Shown piece after piece: positions 1 to 8,290 of a stretch of DNA of 64,000 nt (position 1 is the stretch's first letter; each line of letters begins with the position of its first letter). The notes below the pieces were generated by a model. The model was not told where the DNA came from and made no database searches. It saw only the letters and a program-made list of their open reading frames with translations. Made by a program: the position numbers and the translations under genes. Location of the stretch: NCBI RefSeq assembly GCF_015690355.1, contig NZ_JADPRT010000012.1:19834-83833 (forward strand). The letters are read 5' to 3'. This DNA is from Streptacidiphilus fuscans. Its GTDB lineage: Bacteria; Actinomycetota; Actinomycetes; Streptomycetales; Streptomycetaceae.

Positions 1-93
1 CTGCCCGGTCCCGCAGGCCGCTTCGCGCTGCGCACCGGCGGCCACGACGGCGCCCACCTCGACCTCACCGTGCTACCAGGAGCGCTCACATGA
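1..93 (+). CDS. C-terminal fragment of an unidentified protein
   Basis: An open frame enters from the left edge and stops at the TGA at 91-93. Only 30 residues are visible, ending in LTVLPGALT, too few to name a family. The stop overlaps the ATG of the next gene (ATGA), so the two are probably translationally coupled and may share a fatty-acid or hydroxyacyl-CoA pathway. That pathway link is inference from the neighbour alone. Confidence 0.6.
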   Translation: MPGPAGRFALRTGGHDGAHLDLTVLPGALT

Positions 94-953
94 ACCAACC
101 CGTCCACCACGTCGGCGTCGTCGGAGCCGGGCTGATGGGCTCCGGCATCGCCGAGGTGTGCGCGCGGGCCGGGCTCGACGTCCTCGTCGGCGAGATCAGC
201 GCGGACGCCCTCGCCGCCGGACGCGCCCGCGTCGAGCGCTCGCTCGCCCGCGCCGTCCGCAGCGGCAAGTTGACCGAGTCCGATCGCGACGACGCCCTCG
301 ACCGGCTGCGCTGGACCACCGACCTGACGGACTTCGCCGACCGCGAGCTGGTGGTCGAGGCGGTCGCCGAGTCCGAGCGGATCAAGACCGAGGTCTTCGG
401 CCACCTGGACCGCGTCGTCAAGGATCCGGACGCGATCCTCGCCTCCAACAGCTCGTCCATACCGATGGTCAAGCTGGCGACGGCGACCACGCGTCCCGGC
501 CAGGTTGTCGGCATCCACTTCTTCAACCCCGTCCCGGTGCTGCCGCTGGTCGAGCTCGTGCCGTCGCTGCTCACCTCCGAGCGGACGGCGGAGCGCGCCG
601 AGGAGTTCGTCACCGGGGCGCTGGGCAAGCGCGTGATCCGCTCGAAGGACCGCGCGGGGTTCGTGGTCAACGCGCTGCTGGTGCCGTATCTGCTGTCGGC
701 GATCCGGATGCTGGAGTCCGGCTTCGCGTCCGCCGAACACATCGACCAGGGCATGGTGGACGGCTGCGCCCATCCGCTCGGCCCACTGGCCCTGGCCGAC
801 CTGATCGGGCTCGACACCGTGCAGGCGATCGCGGAGTCGATGTACGCGGAGCACAAGGAGCCGCTGTACTCGCCGCCGCCGTTGCTCGCCCGGATGGTCC
901 AGGCGGGGCTGCTGGGCCGCAAGTCCGGGCGCGGCTTCCACCACTACGCCTGA
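90..953 (+). CDS. 3-hydroxybutyryl-CoA / 3-hydroxyacyl-CoA dehydrogenase
   Basis: This 287-residue cytoplasmic enzyme should oxidise (S)-3-hydroxyacyl-CoA to the 3-oxo form with NAD, or the reverse. The N-terminus carries the Rossmann dinucleotide motif GAGLMGSG (about residues 11-18). The middle has SNSSSIPM and GIHFFNPVPVLPLVELV, which match the substrate-binding and catalytic His region of the family, and the C-terminal domain has GFVVNALLVPYL and HPLGPLALADLIGLDT. Length is normal for stand-alone FadB2/Hbd proteins. The ATG overlaps the upstream stop by four bases. A multifunctional FadB is excluded because no hydratase domain is present. Confidence 0.9.
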   Translation: MNQPVHHVGVVGAGLMGSGIAEVCARAGLDVLVGEISADALAAGRARVERSLARAVRSGKLTESDRDDALDRLRWTTDLTDFADRELVVEAVAESERIKTEVFGHLDRVVKDPDAILASNSSSIPMVKLATATTRPGQVVGIHFFNPVPVLPLVELVPSLLTSERTAERAEEFVTGALGKRVIRSKDRAGFVVNALLVPYLLSAIRMLESGFASAEHIDQGMVDGCAHPLGPLALADLIGLDTVQAIAESMYAEHKEPLYSPPPLLARMVQAGLLGRKSGRGFHHYA

Positions 954-984
954 GTTCATTTGTTTGTGGCGATGTGATGATGCG

Positions 985-2277
985 TCAGGCGACGCCCCTG
1001 ACCCGACGGACCAGGAACCCGCCCGCCACCGTGACCAGGGCCGTGGCCAGGTAGAGCCCGGTGTAGCCGCCAGCATGGGCGATCACCGGCGCCGCGAGGG
1101 CGGGGGCGAGCACCTGCGGGCCGGAGTTGGCGATGTTGATCACGCCGAGGTCCTTGGCCCGGTCCTGCGCCTGCGGCAGCACCTGGGTGACCAGCGCCTG
1201 GTCCACCGCGAGATAGACGCCGAACCCCGCGCCCAGCACGGCGGCGGCGACCATCGCGGCCACCCAGCTGTGCAGGAAGGCCAGGATCACGGCGGCCACG
1301 GCCATGATCACCGCCGACAGCAGCACCAGCCCCTTGCGCCGCCCGCGCCGGTCCGACAGCACGCCGACCGGGATCGCGGTCAGCGCGGCGCAGACGGTGT
1401 AGATCACGGTGAGGATCAGCACGCCGGTGCCCGGATCGGCGTAGTGGACCGAGTCAGTGAGGTAGTAGAGCAGGTAGAGGGTGCCCAGCGCGTTGCCCAG
1501 GTTGATCAGGAACCGGGTCAGCCACGCCCAGCCGAAGTCCGGGTACCGGCGCGGGCTCACCCACAGCGTCCGCGCGATCGCCCGGGCGTCCCAGTCGGGC
1601 CGCAGTGCGCGCGGCAGCACCGGTTCGCCGTGACGCAGCACGAACGGCAGCGCGAGCACCACGGTCAGCAGCGCGAGCGTGCCGTAGCCGGACCAGACGC
1701 CGGTCACCAGCAGCGTGGTGATCAGCGCGCCCAGCACCAGCCCGAGCGACTGCATGATCCCAGTCCACCCGCTGACCTCCGCCCGCTGCGCGACCGGCAC
1801 CCGGTCCGCGATCGGGGTGGTCACCCCGGCCAGCATCGCGTTCAACCCCGCCTGCGCGACGCACCACCCGAGCGTCACCCCGAGCAGGCTGTGCTGGGCG
1901 GCGGTCACCACCAACCCGACCGCCCCGGCCACCGCCCCACCCAGGATCCACGGCCGCCGCCGCCCGAACCTGCTGGTCGTCCGGTCCGACAGCGCCCCGG
2001 CCAGCGGATTGGCCAGGACCGCGACGAGCGCGCCGACCCCGGTGACGACGGAGAGCGCGGTGTCCTTGCCGTGCGGGTCGATGTGTTCGAGCTGAAGCGG
2101 CAGCAGGATCTGGATCGGCGTCATGAACGCCATGAAGACGGCGAGCGTCGCGAGCGACAGCCCCCCGGTCCACCCCGCCCGAACGCGTTCGGTCGGCTCG
2201 GCGAAGACGTCCGCGGAGTCCGGGGAATCCGGAGAGTCGGGGGAAGGAGTCGCGGACCGCTCCACCGCTTGCTTCAT
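985..2277 (-). CDS. MFS transporter, probably sugar or glycoside uptake
   Basis: This 430-residue membrane protein has about 12 hydrophobic segments after a charged 35-residue N-terminal extension rich in DSPDSP. The MFS signature loop LSDRTTSRFGRRRPW lies between TM2 and TM3, and a second one (LSDRRGRRKG) follows TM8. The resemblance is to sugar/glycoside permeases of the superfamily rather than to 14-TM drug exporters. The start is supported by GGAGGAG about 6 nt upstream of the ATG. Two adjacent dyads lie just upstream, and one of them recurs at the promoter of the beta-glucosidase and TetR genes 2.5 kb away, suggesting that permease and glucosidase are co-regulated for beta-glucoside use. 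The substrate is inference. Confidence 0.8.
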   Translation of the reverse strand: MKQAVERSATPSPDSPDSPDSADVFAEPTERVRAGWTGGLSLATLAVFMAFMTPIQILLPLQLEHIDPHGKDTALSVVTGVGALVAVLANPLAGALSDRTTSRFGRRRPWILGGAVAGAVGLVVTAAQHSLLGVTLGWCVAQAGLNAMLAGVTTPIADRVPVAQRAEVSGWTGIMQSLGLVLGALITTLLVTGVWSGYGTLALLTVVLALPFVLRHGEPVLPRALRPDWDARAIARTLWVSPRRYPDFGWAWLTRFLINLGNALGTLYLLYYLTDSVHYADPGTGVLILTVIYTVCAALTAIPVGVLSDRRGRRKGLVLLSAVIMAVAAVILAFLHSWVAAMVAAAVLGAGFGVYLAVDQALVTQVLPQAQDRAKDLGVINIANSGPQVLAPALAAPVIAHAGGYTGLYLATALVTVAGGFLVRRVRGVA

Positions 2278-2295
2278 GGCGACTCCTCCGGAGGC

Positions 2296-2327
2296 AATGC
2301 GTCAGGCATTCATGAGTCTGGCTCATG
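2296..2327. promoter_or_regulatory. Two adjacent dyad operators upstream of the MFS gene
   Basis: AATGC-GTCAG-GCATT (2296-2310) is followed directly by CATGAG-TCTGG-CTCATG (2311-2327). Both are perfect dyads with 5-nt spacers, 19-50 nt upstream of the MFS start. The second has the same arms and spacer as the site at 4778-4794 near the TetR gene. Confidence 0.6.
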
Positions 2328-2413
2328 TTTGTCGCCGGAGTCTAGGACTGGGAAACCTCCTTGAACAGGGGTCGCGTCACATTCTCCCCCGCCGCCAGCG
2401 GCAATTCCAGTTG

Positions 2414-2431
2414 TGCGGAACTACTTCCGCA
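2414..2431. promoter_or_regulatory. Dyad operator at the start of the toxin-antitoxin pair
   Basis: TGCGGAA-CTAC-TTCCGCA is a perfect dyad with 7-bp arms that ends five bases before the likely antitoxin ATG. Phd/YefM-type antitoxins commonly bind such a site and repress their own operon. That role is inferred here from position. Confidence 0.5.
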
Positions 2432-2436
2432 GTAGG

Positions 2437-2922
2437 ATGGGAGGCTTGACACCGACCGAGTCCGTCACCTACTCCGAGATGACCAAGACGCCCGGAGTCG
2501 TGGTCGAAAAGCTGAAGCAGCACGAGAGTCTGCGCGTCGTCCGACGAGACGGCGACGACCTGATACTGACCACCGCAGAGCGCGCTGAGCGCCAGGAAGA
2601 GGTCGTCGACACCATCGCCCGGACCTACTCGGCGCTGATGAAGACCGACGAGGGCGCGCGTGCCGTCCTGCTCGCGATGCCCGAGATCTTCCCCTGGGTT
2701 CGGCACCTGAACGACGCCGAGGTGCGTGAATTCCTCCTCGAACTCGTCGGCGCAGTCCGGGACGCCGCCGAGCTGGATGTGTACGGCAAGGTGCCCGGCG
2801 TTGTCGCCGGATGGCGAGCCACCGCCCGCATCAAAGCGGATCCGGAGGAGTACGCAGAAGCCCTTCGGCCGCTGGACGGCACGGACTTCGGGCCGGTGAC
2901 GACGCCGGAGGCGGCTACGTGA
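2437..2922 (+). CDS. Phd/YefM-like antitoxin with long C-terminal region
   Basis: The 161-residue product begins MGGLTPTESVTYSEMTKTPG, followed by a segment (VVEKLKQHESLRVVRRDGDDLILTT, split here from the family pattern) that resembles the prevent-host-death fold, in which a strand follows the DNA-binding N-terminus. The C-terminal half is helical and should hold the toxin-binding part. An in-frame GTG at 2413 would add eight residues but runs through the dyad operator, so the ATG at 2437 is preferred. The stop overlaps the GTG of the next gene (GTGA). The two form a toxin-antitoxin-like pair, of which the second member is frameshifted. Confidence 0.65.
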   Translation: MGGLTPTESVTYSEMTKTPGVVVEKLKQHESLRVVRRDGDDLILTTAERAERQEEVVDTIARTYSALMKTDEGARAVLLAMPEIFPWVRHLNDAEVREFLLELVGAVRDAAELDVYGKVPGVVAGWRATARIKADPEEYAEALRPLDGTDFGPVTTPEAAT

Positions 2923-3295
2923 GCCCGAAGAGGGGGGACCGGGTGGTCCCGCCGCCTGTGGGTGGAGAGTGGGATGTCCGGTTCGGCACCGCCGAGGCCG
3001 CGAAGGGATGGGAGGAGCTGGGACAGAAGGCCCCCGGCAACACACACCGTGCCTTCGACGCCCTGCTGACCGATCCGGCTCCGGCCAACGAAACCGACCG
3101 TCAGCACCGCCTGAAGGGCGACCTGAAGACTCGCATCCTGGGCGGCCTGGAGTTGCCCCAGTGGGAGTACGAGGTCACCGTTTAGGCGGCCGGGTGCGCT
3201 ATCTGGTCGACGTTGACGCAGGCCGGGTGTGGATCGTCCTGGCCGGCATCGGCCACCCCCGCGACACAGAGCCGGGCAAGGTCCGGCGCCGGTAG
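2919..3295 (+). pseudogene. RelE/ParE-like toxin gene interrupted by a frameshift
   Basis: The GTG at 2919 opens an 88-codon frame ending in WEYEVTV and TAG at 3183-3185. The downstream reading frame shifted by -1 then continues from 3185 as GGRVRYLVDVDAGRVWIV, then LAGIGHPRDTE, to TAG at 3293-3295. This is the terminal beta-strand block expected of RelE/ParE-like toxins. Removing five bases (GTTTA at 3180-3184) would join WEYEVT directly to GGRVRYLV. The gene is therefore either a decayed toxin beside an intact antitoxin, a sequencing error, or a recoding site. The first 88 residues alone lack the conserved C-terminal strand. Confidence 0.6.
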
Positions 3296-3349
3296 CCCGT
3301 AGGCCACCGGCACCTCGGCGGCACCAGACGTCACGAGCCCGCGAACCGC

Positions 3350-4711
3350 TCAAAGCGCCTGTCGCTGCGCCGCGATGAACTTCCGGTACCAGTCGAAGCT
3401 CGCGCGTGGCGTCCGGGTGCGCTCCGGGGAGTTGAAGTCCACCTCGACCAGGCCGAAGCGCTGGTGGTAGCCCTCCGCCCATTCGAAGTTGTCCAGCAGT
3501 GACCAGGTGAAGTAGCCGCGTACATCCGCACCTTGGTCCATCGCGTCGCGCACCGCCGCGATGTGGCGGGAGAGGTAGGCGATCCGCGCCGGGTCGTCCA
3601 ATCCCGCCGGCTGCGAGCAGCCGTTCTCGGTGATCCAGAGCGGTGGAAGCGCGTCGCCGTACCGCCGATCCAGTCCCACCAGCAGCTCGGTCAGTCCGTC
3701 CGGCACGACCGGCCAGCCGAACGCCGTGCGCTCGTAGGGCTCCTGCGGCTCCACCATGTCGAAGGGCAGCCCCGCGCCCTCGCTCGGGGCGCTGATCCAG
3801 GTGGGGTTGTAGTAGTTGATCCCCAGCCCGTCCAGCGGCGCGGCGACGATCTCCAGGTCGCCGTCCCTGACCACCCCGCCCCAGCTCGGATCCGCCACCC
3901 CGAACGCCGAGAGGTCCGGGTAACGGCCCAGCAGCAGCGGGTCGTTGAAGAGGCGGTTGTGCAGCGTGTCGTACGCCTCGGCCGCCGCGAGGTCCTCGGG
4001 ACGGCTCGTGGTGCGCACCGGGCTGCAGTTGTTGGCGATCAGCACCTCGGCGTTCGGCACCGCCGCCCGCAGCGCGGCGACCGCGAGGCCGTGGCCGAGC
4101 AGTTGGTGGTGCGCCACTGGTACCGCGTCGAGCAGCAGCGCCCGGCCGGGGGCGTGGACGCCGAAGCCGTAGCCGAAGGACATGTGCACGAAGGGCTCGT
4201 TCAGCGTGATCCACCGCCGGACCCGGTCGCCCAGCCGCTCCGCGACGACCGCCGCGTACTCGCCGAACCGGTACGCGGTGTCGCGGGCGAGCCAGCCGCC
4301 GCCGTCCTCCAGCGCCTGCGGCAGGTCCCAGTGGAAGAGGGTCGGCGTCGGCGTGACGCCCGCGTCGAGCAGCGCGTCCACCAGGCGGTCGTAGAAGTCG
4401 AGCCCGCGCGGCTCGACCTTGCCCTCCCCCGTGGGCAGCACTCGCGGCCACGAGAGCGAGAAGCGGTAGGCGTCCAGCCCCAACCGCCGCATCAGCGCGA
4501 CGTCCTCGGGAAACCGGTGGTAGTGGTCGCAGGCGATGTCACCGGTGTGCCCGTCGAGCACCACGCCAGGGCGGCGGACGAAGGTGTCCCAGATCGACTG
4601 CCCCTTTCCGTCCTCCTCAGCGGCGCCCTCGATCTGGTACGCGGCGGTCGAGGCGCCCCAGACGAAGGAGGCCGGGAACGTCGGCTCCTCAGAAGTCGGC
4701 GGCGTCGGCAT
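3350..4711 (-). CDS. GH1 beta-glucosidase
   Basis: This 453-residue protein has the family-1 glycoside hydrolase pattern throughout. FVWGASTAAYQIEGA is near the N-terminus, ITLNEP carries the acid/base Glu172, YYNPTW is central, and ITENG carries the nucleophile Glu362. The aglycone-site motif FTWSLLDNFEWAEGY is near the C-terminus. No signal peptide is visible, so it should act on imported cellobiose or other beta-glucosides in the cytoplasm. It is divergent from a TetR gene with a shared 127-nt promoter region containing repeated operators, and the sugar-type permease 2.4 kb away carries the same dyad. Confidence 0.95.
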   Translation of the reverse strand: MPTPPTSEEPTFPASFVWGASTAAYQIEGAAEEDGKGQSIWDTFVRRPGVVLDGHTGDIACDHYHRFPEDVALMRRLGLDAYRFSLSWPRVLPTGEGKVEPRGLDFYDRLVDALLDAGVTPTPTLFHWDLPQALEDGGGWLARDTAYRFGEYAAVVAERLGDRVRRWITLNEPFVHMSFGYGFGVHAPGRALLLDAVPVAHHQLLGHGLAVAALRAAVPNAEVLIANNCSPVRTTSRPEDLAAAEAYDTLHNRLFNDPLLLGRYPDLSAFGVADPSWGGVVRDGDLEIVAAPLDGLGINYYNPTWISAPSEGAGLPFDMVEPQEPYERTAFGWPVVPDGLTELLVGLDRRYGDALPPLWITENGCSQPAGLDDPARIAYLSRHIAAVRDAMDQGADVRGYFTWSLLDNFEWAEGYHQRFGLVEVDFNSPERTRTPRASFDWYRKFIAAQRQAL

Positions 4712-4758
4712 TCAGATCACACCCTCACGAGCAGGCGAACACGGGAACCCAGCGACTC

Positions 4759-4794
4759 GAACATGAGAAACAGAGAACATGAGAAACACTCATA
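4759..4794. promoter_or_regulatory. Operator cluster between beta-glucosidase and TetR genes
   Basis: GAACATGAGAAACA is repeated directly at 4759-4772 and 4775-4788 (16-bp period). The second copy runs into CTCAT, forming the dyad ATGAG-AAACA-CTCAT at 4779-4793. The same ATGAG-N5-CTCAT dyad occurs at 2312-2326 before the MFS gene. The adjacent TetR protein is the obvious binder, but this is inference. Confidence 0.6.
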
Positions 4795-4838
4795 TTAGAG
4801 ACTCGCCAAGCCTACACTCGATCGGGCAGAGTGAGGCC

Positions 4839-5477
4839 ATGCACGTTCCCGCGTCCTCCGCAGGCATCGTCCGCCGCCGGCCCGTGCAGCGGCGCAGCCA
4901 GGAACGCTTCGACCGGATCCTGGACGCCACCGCGCGCCTGCTCGACGAGGTCGGCTACACCGCGCTGACCACCAAGGAGGTCGCCCGCCGCGCGGAGGTC
5001 CCGATCGGGACGCTGTACCAGTTCTTCCCCGGCGTCGACGGGCTGCTGGGCGCGCTCGCGGAGCGCAATCTCGAACACTTCATGGACCGCCTCACCCGGC
5101 GGATGGAGGCCGAACGGCCCTCCGACATCGCCACCCTGGTCGATCTCTCGGTCGAGGAGTACGTCGCGATGCACCGCGCCGTCCCCGGCTTCGGCGTGGT
5201 GGACTTCGGCGCGGTCGGCCGCGAGGACACGCAGAGCGTCCATCTGCTCGACTCGGTCCTGGAGAACAACGCCGCCGTCGCGGACCGCCTCTGGCTCCTG
5301 CTCGGCGACCTGATCGGCGGCACCGACCGGGCGGCCGCGCGGGTCTCCTTGCATGTCGCCCTGGAGTGCGCGGACGCAGTGCTGCGGCTGGCGTTCCGCA
5401 GCGATCCCGAGGGCGACCCGGTGCTGATCGCGGAGTGCAAGCGGCTGCTGCGCGGCTACCTCGCGTCGACCGACTGA
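4839..5477 (+). CDS. TetR-family transcriptional regulator
   Basis: The 212-residue product has a typical TetR N-terminal HTH (FDRILDATARLLDEVGYTAL, then TTKEVARRAEVPIGTLYQFF) and a helical ligand-binding C-terminal domain of normal length. The ATG at 4839 is chosen. An earlier in-frame ATG at 4779 would add 20 residues without family similarity and lies inside the operator repeats. It is divergent from the beta-glucosidase and probably represses it, itself and the sugar permease. It ends 7 nt from the convergent sigma-factor gene. The inducer is unknown, with a beta-glucoside as the natural guess. Confidence 0.85.
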   Translation: MHVPASSAGIVRRRPVQRRSQERFDRILDATARLLDEVGYTALTTKEVARRAEVPIGTLYQFFPGVDGLLGALAERNLEHFMDRLTRRMEAERPSDIATLVDLSVEEYVAMHRAVPGFGVVDFGAVGREDTQSVHLLDSVLENNAAVADRLWLLLGDLIGGTDRAAARVSLHVALECADAVLRLAFRSDPEGDPVLIAECKRLLRGYLASTD

Positions 5478-5484
5478 GCCTGCG

Positions 5485-6543
5485 TCAGCACAACTCCGGC
5501 GCTGTGCGCGGGAGGCCGAACCAGGGTGCGACCGTCGTCTCGAAGTGGGTGAGCGCGCTGACGCCCTCGGGTGAGAACGCGGCCACCAGAACGCCCGCGC
5601 CGTGCAGCACGCCGGTCGCCGTGTCGCGGACGTAGAGCCCCCAGGCCGGTTGGCCGTTCGCGCGGGTGGGGAGCATCCGGGCCACCGGGCAGGCGGGGTG
5701 GACCTCGGTCGCGGAGAAGAAGCGGGCGATGGCCTCGGTGCCGTGGTACTCGAAGGGCAGCGGGGGCATCCGAACCCAGGCGTCGTCGGTCATCAGCGCG
5801 ACGAGCGCGGAGACGTCGTCGCCGGTGAAGGCCGCGACGAACCGGTCGGCCAGCTCCTGTTCCTCCGGGCTGCCCGGAGCGAGCGCGGGCCGGTCCGGCC
5901 GGTCGTCGCTGCGGACCGCCTCCATCGTCGCGCGGGCGCGCTTGAGCGCGCTGGTGACGGCGCTCTCGGTGAGGCCCAGCAACTCGGCCGTCTCCGCGGC
6001 GCGGTAGCCGAGGACGTCGCGCAGGATGAGGACCGCGCGCTGGTTGGGCGGAAGCACCTGCACCGCGGTGACGAAGGCGAGAGAGACCGCCTCGCGGGAC
6101 TCGTAGCGGGCCTCGGGTCCGGGGTTCTGGTCGGGAAGGCCGTCGAGGAGCAGATCGGGGAAGGGCTGCAGCCACAGCACCTCGCCCAGTCGGGAGGGCT
6201 CCGGCCGGGCGGCCGCAGAGGGCACCGACGGCCCAGACGGCACCCGCGGCACGGACGGTACCGCTGACTCCGCAGGTACCTGGCGGCGGGTGGTGCGCAG
6301 GGCGTTGAGGCAGCGGTTGGTGGCGATGCGGTGCAGCCAGGTCCGCACCGAGGACCGGCCTTCGAAGCCCTCCAGGCCCATCCAGGCCGCGAGGAGCACT
6401 TCCTGCAGGGTGTCCTCGGCGTCCTGGAGGGAGCCGAGCATGCGGTAGCAGTGGAGCTGCAGCTCGCCTCGGTACGGCTCGACGAGCGCGGCGAACGCGT
6501 CGCGGTCGCCGGAGCGGGCCCGCTGCAACAGGTTGTCTGTCAT
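5485..6543 (-). CDS. ECF sigma factor with C-terminal SnoaL-like domain (SigG type)
   Basis: This 352-residue protein starts MTDNLLQRARSGDRDAFAAL and has sigma region 2 (CYRMLGSLQDAEDTLQEVLL, WLHRIATNRCLNAL) and region 4 (LPPNQRAVLILRDVLGYRAAETAELLGLTESAV). After about residue 225 a SnoaL-like domain follows (LADRFVAAFTGDDVSALVAL, then LMTDDAWVRMPP). In this ECF type the fused domain replaces or supplements an anti-sigma factor. An Ala/Pro/Ser-rich linker separates regions 2 and 4. The open frame extends far upstream, but the ATG at 6543 is the first consistent with the family and has GGAGGTGG just upstream. It is divergent from two SDR genes, a plausible target. Confidence 0.9.
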   Translation of the reverse strand: MTDNLLQRARSGDRDAFAALVEPYRGELQLHCYRMLGSLQDAEDTLQEVLLAAWMGLEGFEGRSSVRTWLHRIATNRCLNALRTTRRQVPAESAVPSVPRVPSGPSVPSAAARPEPSRLGEVLWLQPFPDLLLDGLPDQNPGPEARYESREAVSLAFVTAVQVLPPNQRAVLILRDVLGYRAAETAELLGLTESAVTSALKRARATMEAVRSDDRPDRPALAPGSPEEQELADRFVAAFTGDDVSALVALMTDDAWVRMPPLPFEYHGTEAIARFFSATEVHPACPVARMLPTRANGQPAWGLYVRDTATGVLHGAGVLVAAFSPEGVSALTHFETTVAPWFGLPRTAPELC

Positions 6544-6673
6544 GGATCCACCTCCTTCAAAGCTACCGACACCGACAGGCCGCGGAACTGGGCGGTCCCC
6601 CAGGCCCCAGTTTCCGCGCACCGGTGTGTCTGTTCCTGGTGAAAGGCGAAATCCACCCCACCCGGGGCCGGCG

Positions 6674-6703
6674 CCCGAACCCGAGCCCGAGCCCGAGCCC
6701 GAA
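6674..6703. repeat. Hexanucleotide tandem repeat (CCCGAR x5)
   Basis: Five consecutive six-base units, CCCGAA then CCCGAG three times then CCCGAA, lie in the 5' leader of the SDR gene and end 17 nt before its ATG. It may be a slippage-prone tract and has no recognised function. Confidence 0.7.
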
Positions 6704-6720
6704 CAGACGGGAGCATCGTG

Positions 6721-7461
6721 ATGCAGACAGGCGCGACCCAGACAGAATCCATCGCCGGACGGACCGTGCTGGTCACCGGCGCCAACCGCGGCATCGGACG
6801 CGCGCTGGTCGAGGAGGCCCTGCGCCGGGACGCACGACGCGTGTACGCCGCGACGCGGCGACCGTTCACCCACCCCGACCCGCGCGTCCGTCCGGTGCTG
6901 CTGGACGTGACCGACCAGGCGCAGATCGACGCCGCCGCGCAGCAGATCGAGGACCTGGACCTGCTGGTCAACAACGCGGGACTGGCGATCTACGACGACC
7001 TCGGTGACCGCGAGGTGCTCGCACGGCACTTCACGGTCAACTTCTTCGGCCCCTACGCGGTCACGCGGGCCTTCACGCCGCACCTGACGCGCTCCCACGG
7101 GGCGGTGGTCAACGTGCTGTCGCTGGCGGCGCTCGCGGCGGTGCCGGGGATGGCGGGCTACTCGGCCTCCAAGGCCGCGGCGCTCGCGCTGACCCAGTCC
7201 CTGCGTCTCCAACTCGCCGCGGAGGGCGTGCGCGTCCACGCCGTGCTGGCCGGGCCGGTGGACACCGACATGGTCCGGAACCTCGACATCCCCAAGGCCG
7301 CGCCGTCCGCCGTCGCGCAGGCGATCCTCGACGGCGTGGCCGCCGGGGACGACGAGATCTTCCCCGATCCGCTGTCGGCGACCTTCGCCGAGGACTGGCC
7401 GACCGGCCCCGTGAAGCTGCTCGAACGCGGCAACGCCGCGCTCGTCGCCGACCTGCGATGA
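6721..7461 (+). CDS. Short-chain dehydrogenase/reductase
   Basis: The 246-residue enzyme has all classical SDR marks: the nucleotide-binding TGANRGIGRA near the N-terminus, VNNAG in the middle, and the catalytic pair in YSASKAA with an upstream Ser in NVLSLAAL. It should be a cytoplasmic NAD(P)-dependent oxidoreductase of unknown substrate. The ATG at 6721 follows a GTG at 6718, and either could initiate. It is 13 nt upstream of a second SDR-like gene and divergent from the ECF sigma factor, which may control it. Confidence 0.88.
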   Translation: MQTGATQTESIAGRTVLVTGANRGIGRALVEEALRRDARRVYAATRRPFTHPDPRVRPVLLDVTDQAQIDAAAQQIEDLDLLVNNAGLAIYDDLGDREVLARHFTVNFFGPYAVTRAFTPHLTRSHGAVVNVLSLAALAAVPGMAGYSASKAAALALTQSLRLQLAAEGVRVHAVLAGPVDTDMVRNLDIPKAAPSAVAQAILDGVAAGDDEIFPDPLSATFAEDWPTGPVKLLERGNAALVADLR

Positions 7462-7474
7462 CACCGGAGTAACC

Positions 7475-8266
7475 ATGCTGCTCAAGAAGAAGAACGCGAT
7501 CGTCTACGGGGCGGGCGGAGCCGTCGGCAGCGCTGTCGCGCTCGCCTTCGCCCAGGAGGGAGCGCAGGTCTTCCTCGCCGGGCGGACCGCCGCCACGCTG
7601 GAGCCGGTCGCGGACAAGATCCGCTCGTCCGGCGGCAGGGCGCACCTGGCCACGGTGGACGTGCTGGACGAGGACGCCGTGGAAGCGCACGCCGCCGCGG
7701 TGGTCAGCGCCGGGGGCTCGGTCGACGTCTCGTTCAACGCCATCAGCCTGCCGCAGCGCGGCATCCAGGGCGTCCCGCTCGCGGGGTTGTCGGCCGAGGC
7801 GTTCGAACTGCCCGTGGCCACCTACTCCAAGGCCAACTTCCTGACCGCGAGGGCTGCAGCGCGGCGGATGACCGACCAGGGCTCGGGCGTGATCATGATG
7901 ATCACGGCGAGCCCGTCCCGGACGGCCACCCCGCTCATGGGCGGCATGGCGCCGGCATGGGCCGCGATCGAAGCCCTCTCCCGGGGCCTGGCCGCCGAGC
8001 TCGGCCCCTCCGGCGTCCGGGTCGTGTGCCTGAACGCCGCGGGCATGCCGGACACCCCGCAGATCACGGAGGTCTACCAGCTCCACGCGGAGGCCCACGG
8101 CATCAGCCGCTCGGCCTTCGAGGCCGCCGTCACGGGACAGACGCTGCGTCAGCGGCTGCCCAGGGTCGCCGAGATCGCCAACGTCGCCGCCTTCGCGGCC
8201 TCCTACCGCGCCAGCGCGATGACCGGAGCGATCGCCAACCTCACCGGCGGCCTGGTGGTCGACTGA
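7475..8266 (+). CDS. SDR-fold protein lacking the YxxxK catalytic pair
   Basis: The 263-residue product has the SDR dinucleotide motif (YGAGGAVGSAVALAFAQEGA) and an N-terminal Rossmann pattern. Where classical members have YxxxK it reads MAPAWAAIEALSRGLAAELG, with neither Tyr nor Lys, although the preceding serine region (MMITASPSRTATP) is kept. It therefore may be an atypical SDR with another catalytic arrangement or a binding/regulatory protein. It is in an operon with the classical SDR upstream (13-nt gap). A palindromic repeat that probably terminates transcription follows the stop. Confidence 0.8.
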   Translation: MLLKKKNAIVYGAGGAVGSAVALAFAQEGAQVFLAGRTAATLEPVADKIRSSGGRAHLATVDVLDEDAVEAHAAAVVSAGGSVDVSFNAISLPQRGIQGVPLAGLSAEAFELPVATYSKANFLTARAAARRMTDQGSGVIMMITASPSRTATPLMGGMAPAWAAIEALSRGLAAELGPSGVRVVCLNAAGMPDTPQITEVYQLHAEAHGISRSAFEAAVTGQTLRQRLPRVAEIANVAAFAASYRASAMTGAIANLTGGLVVD

Positions 8267-8290
8267 CGGGACGGCTTTCGCGCAGGGGAC

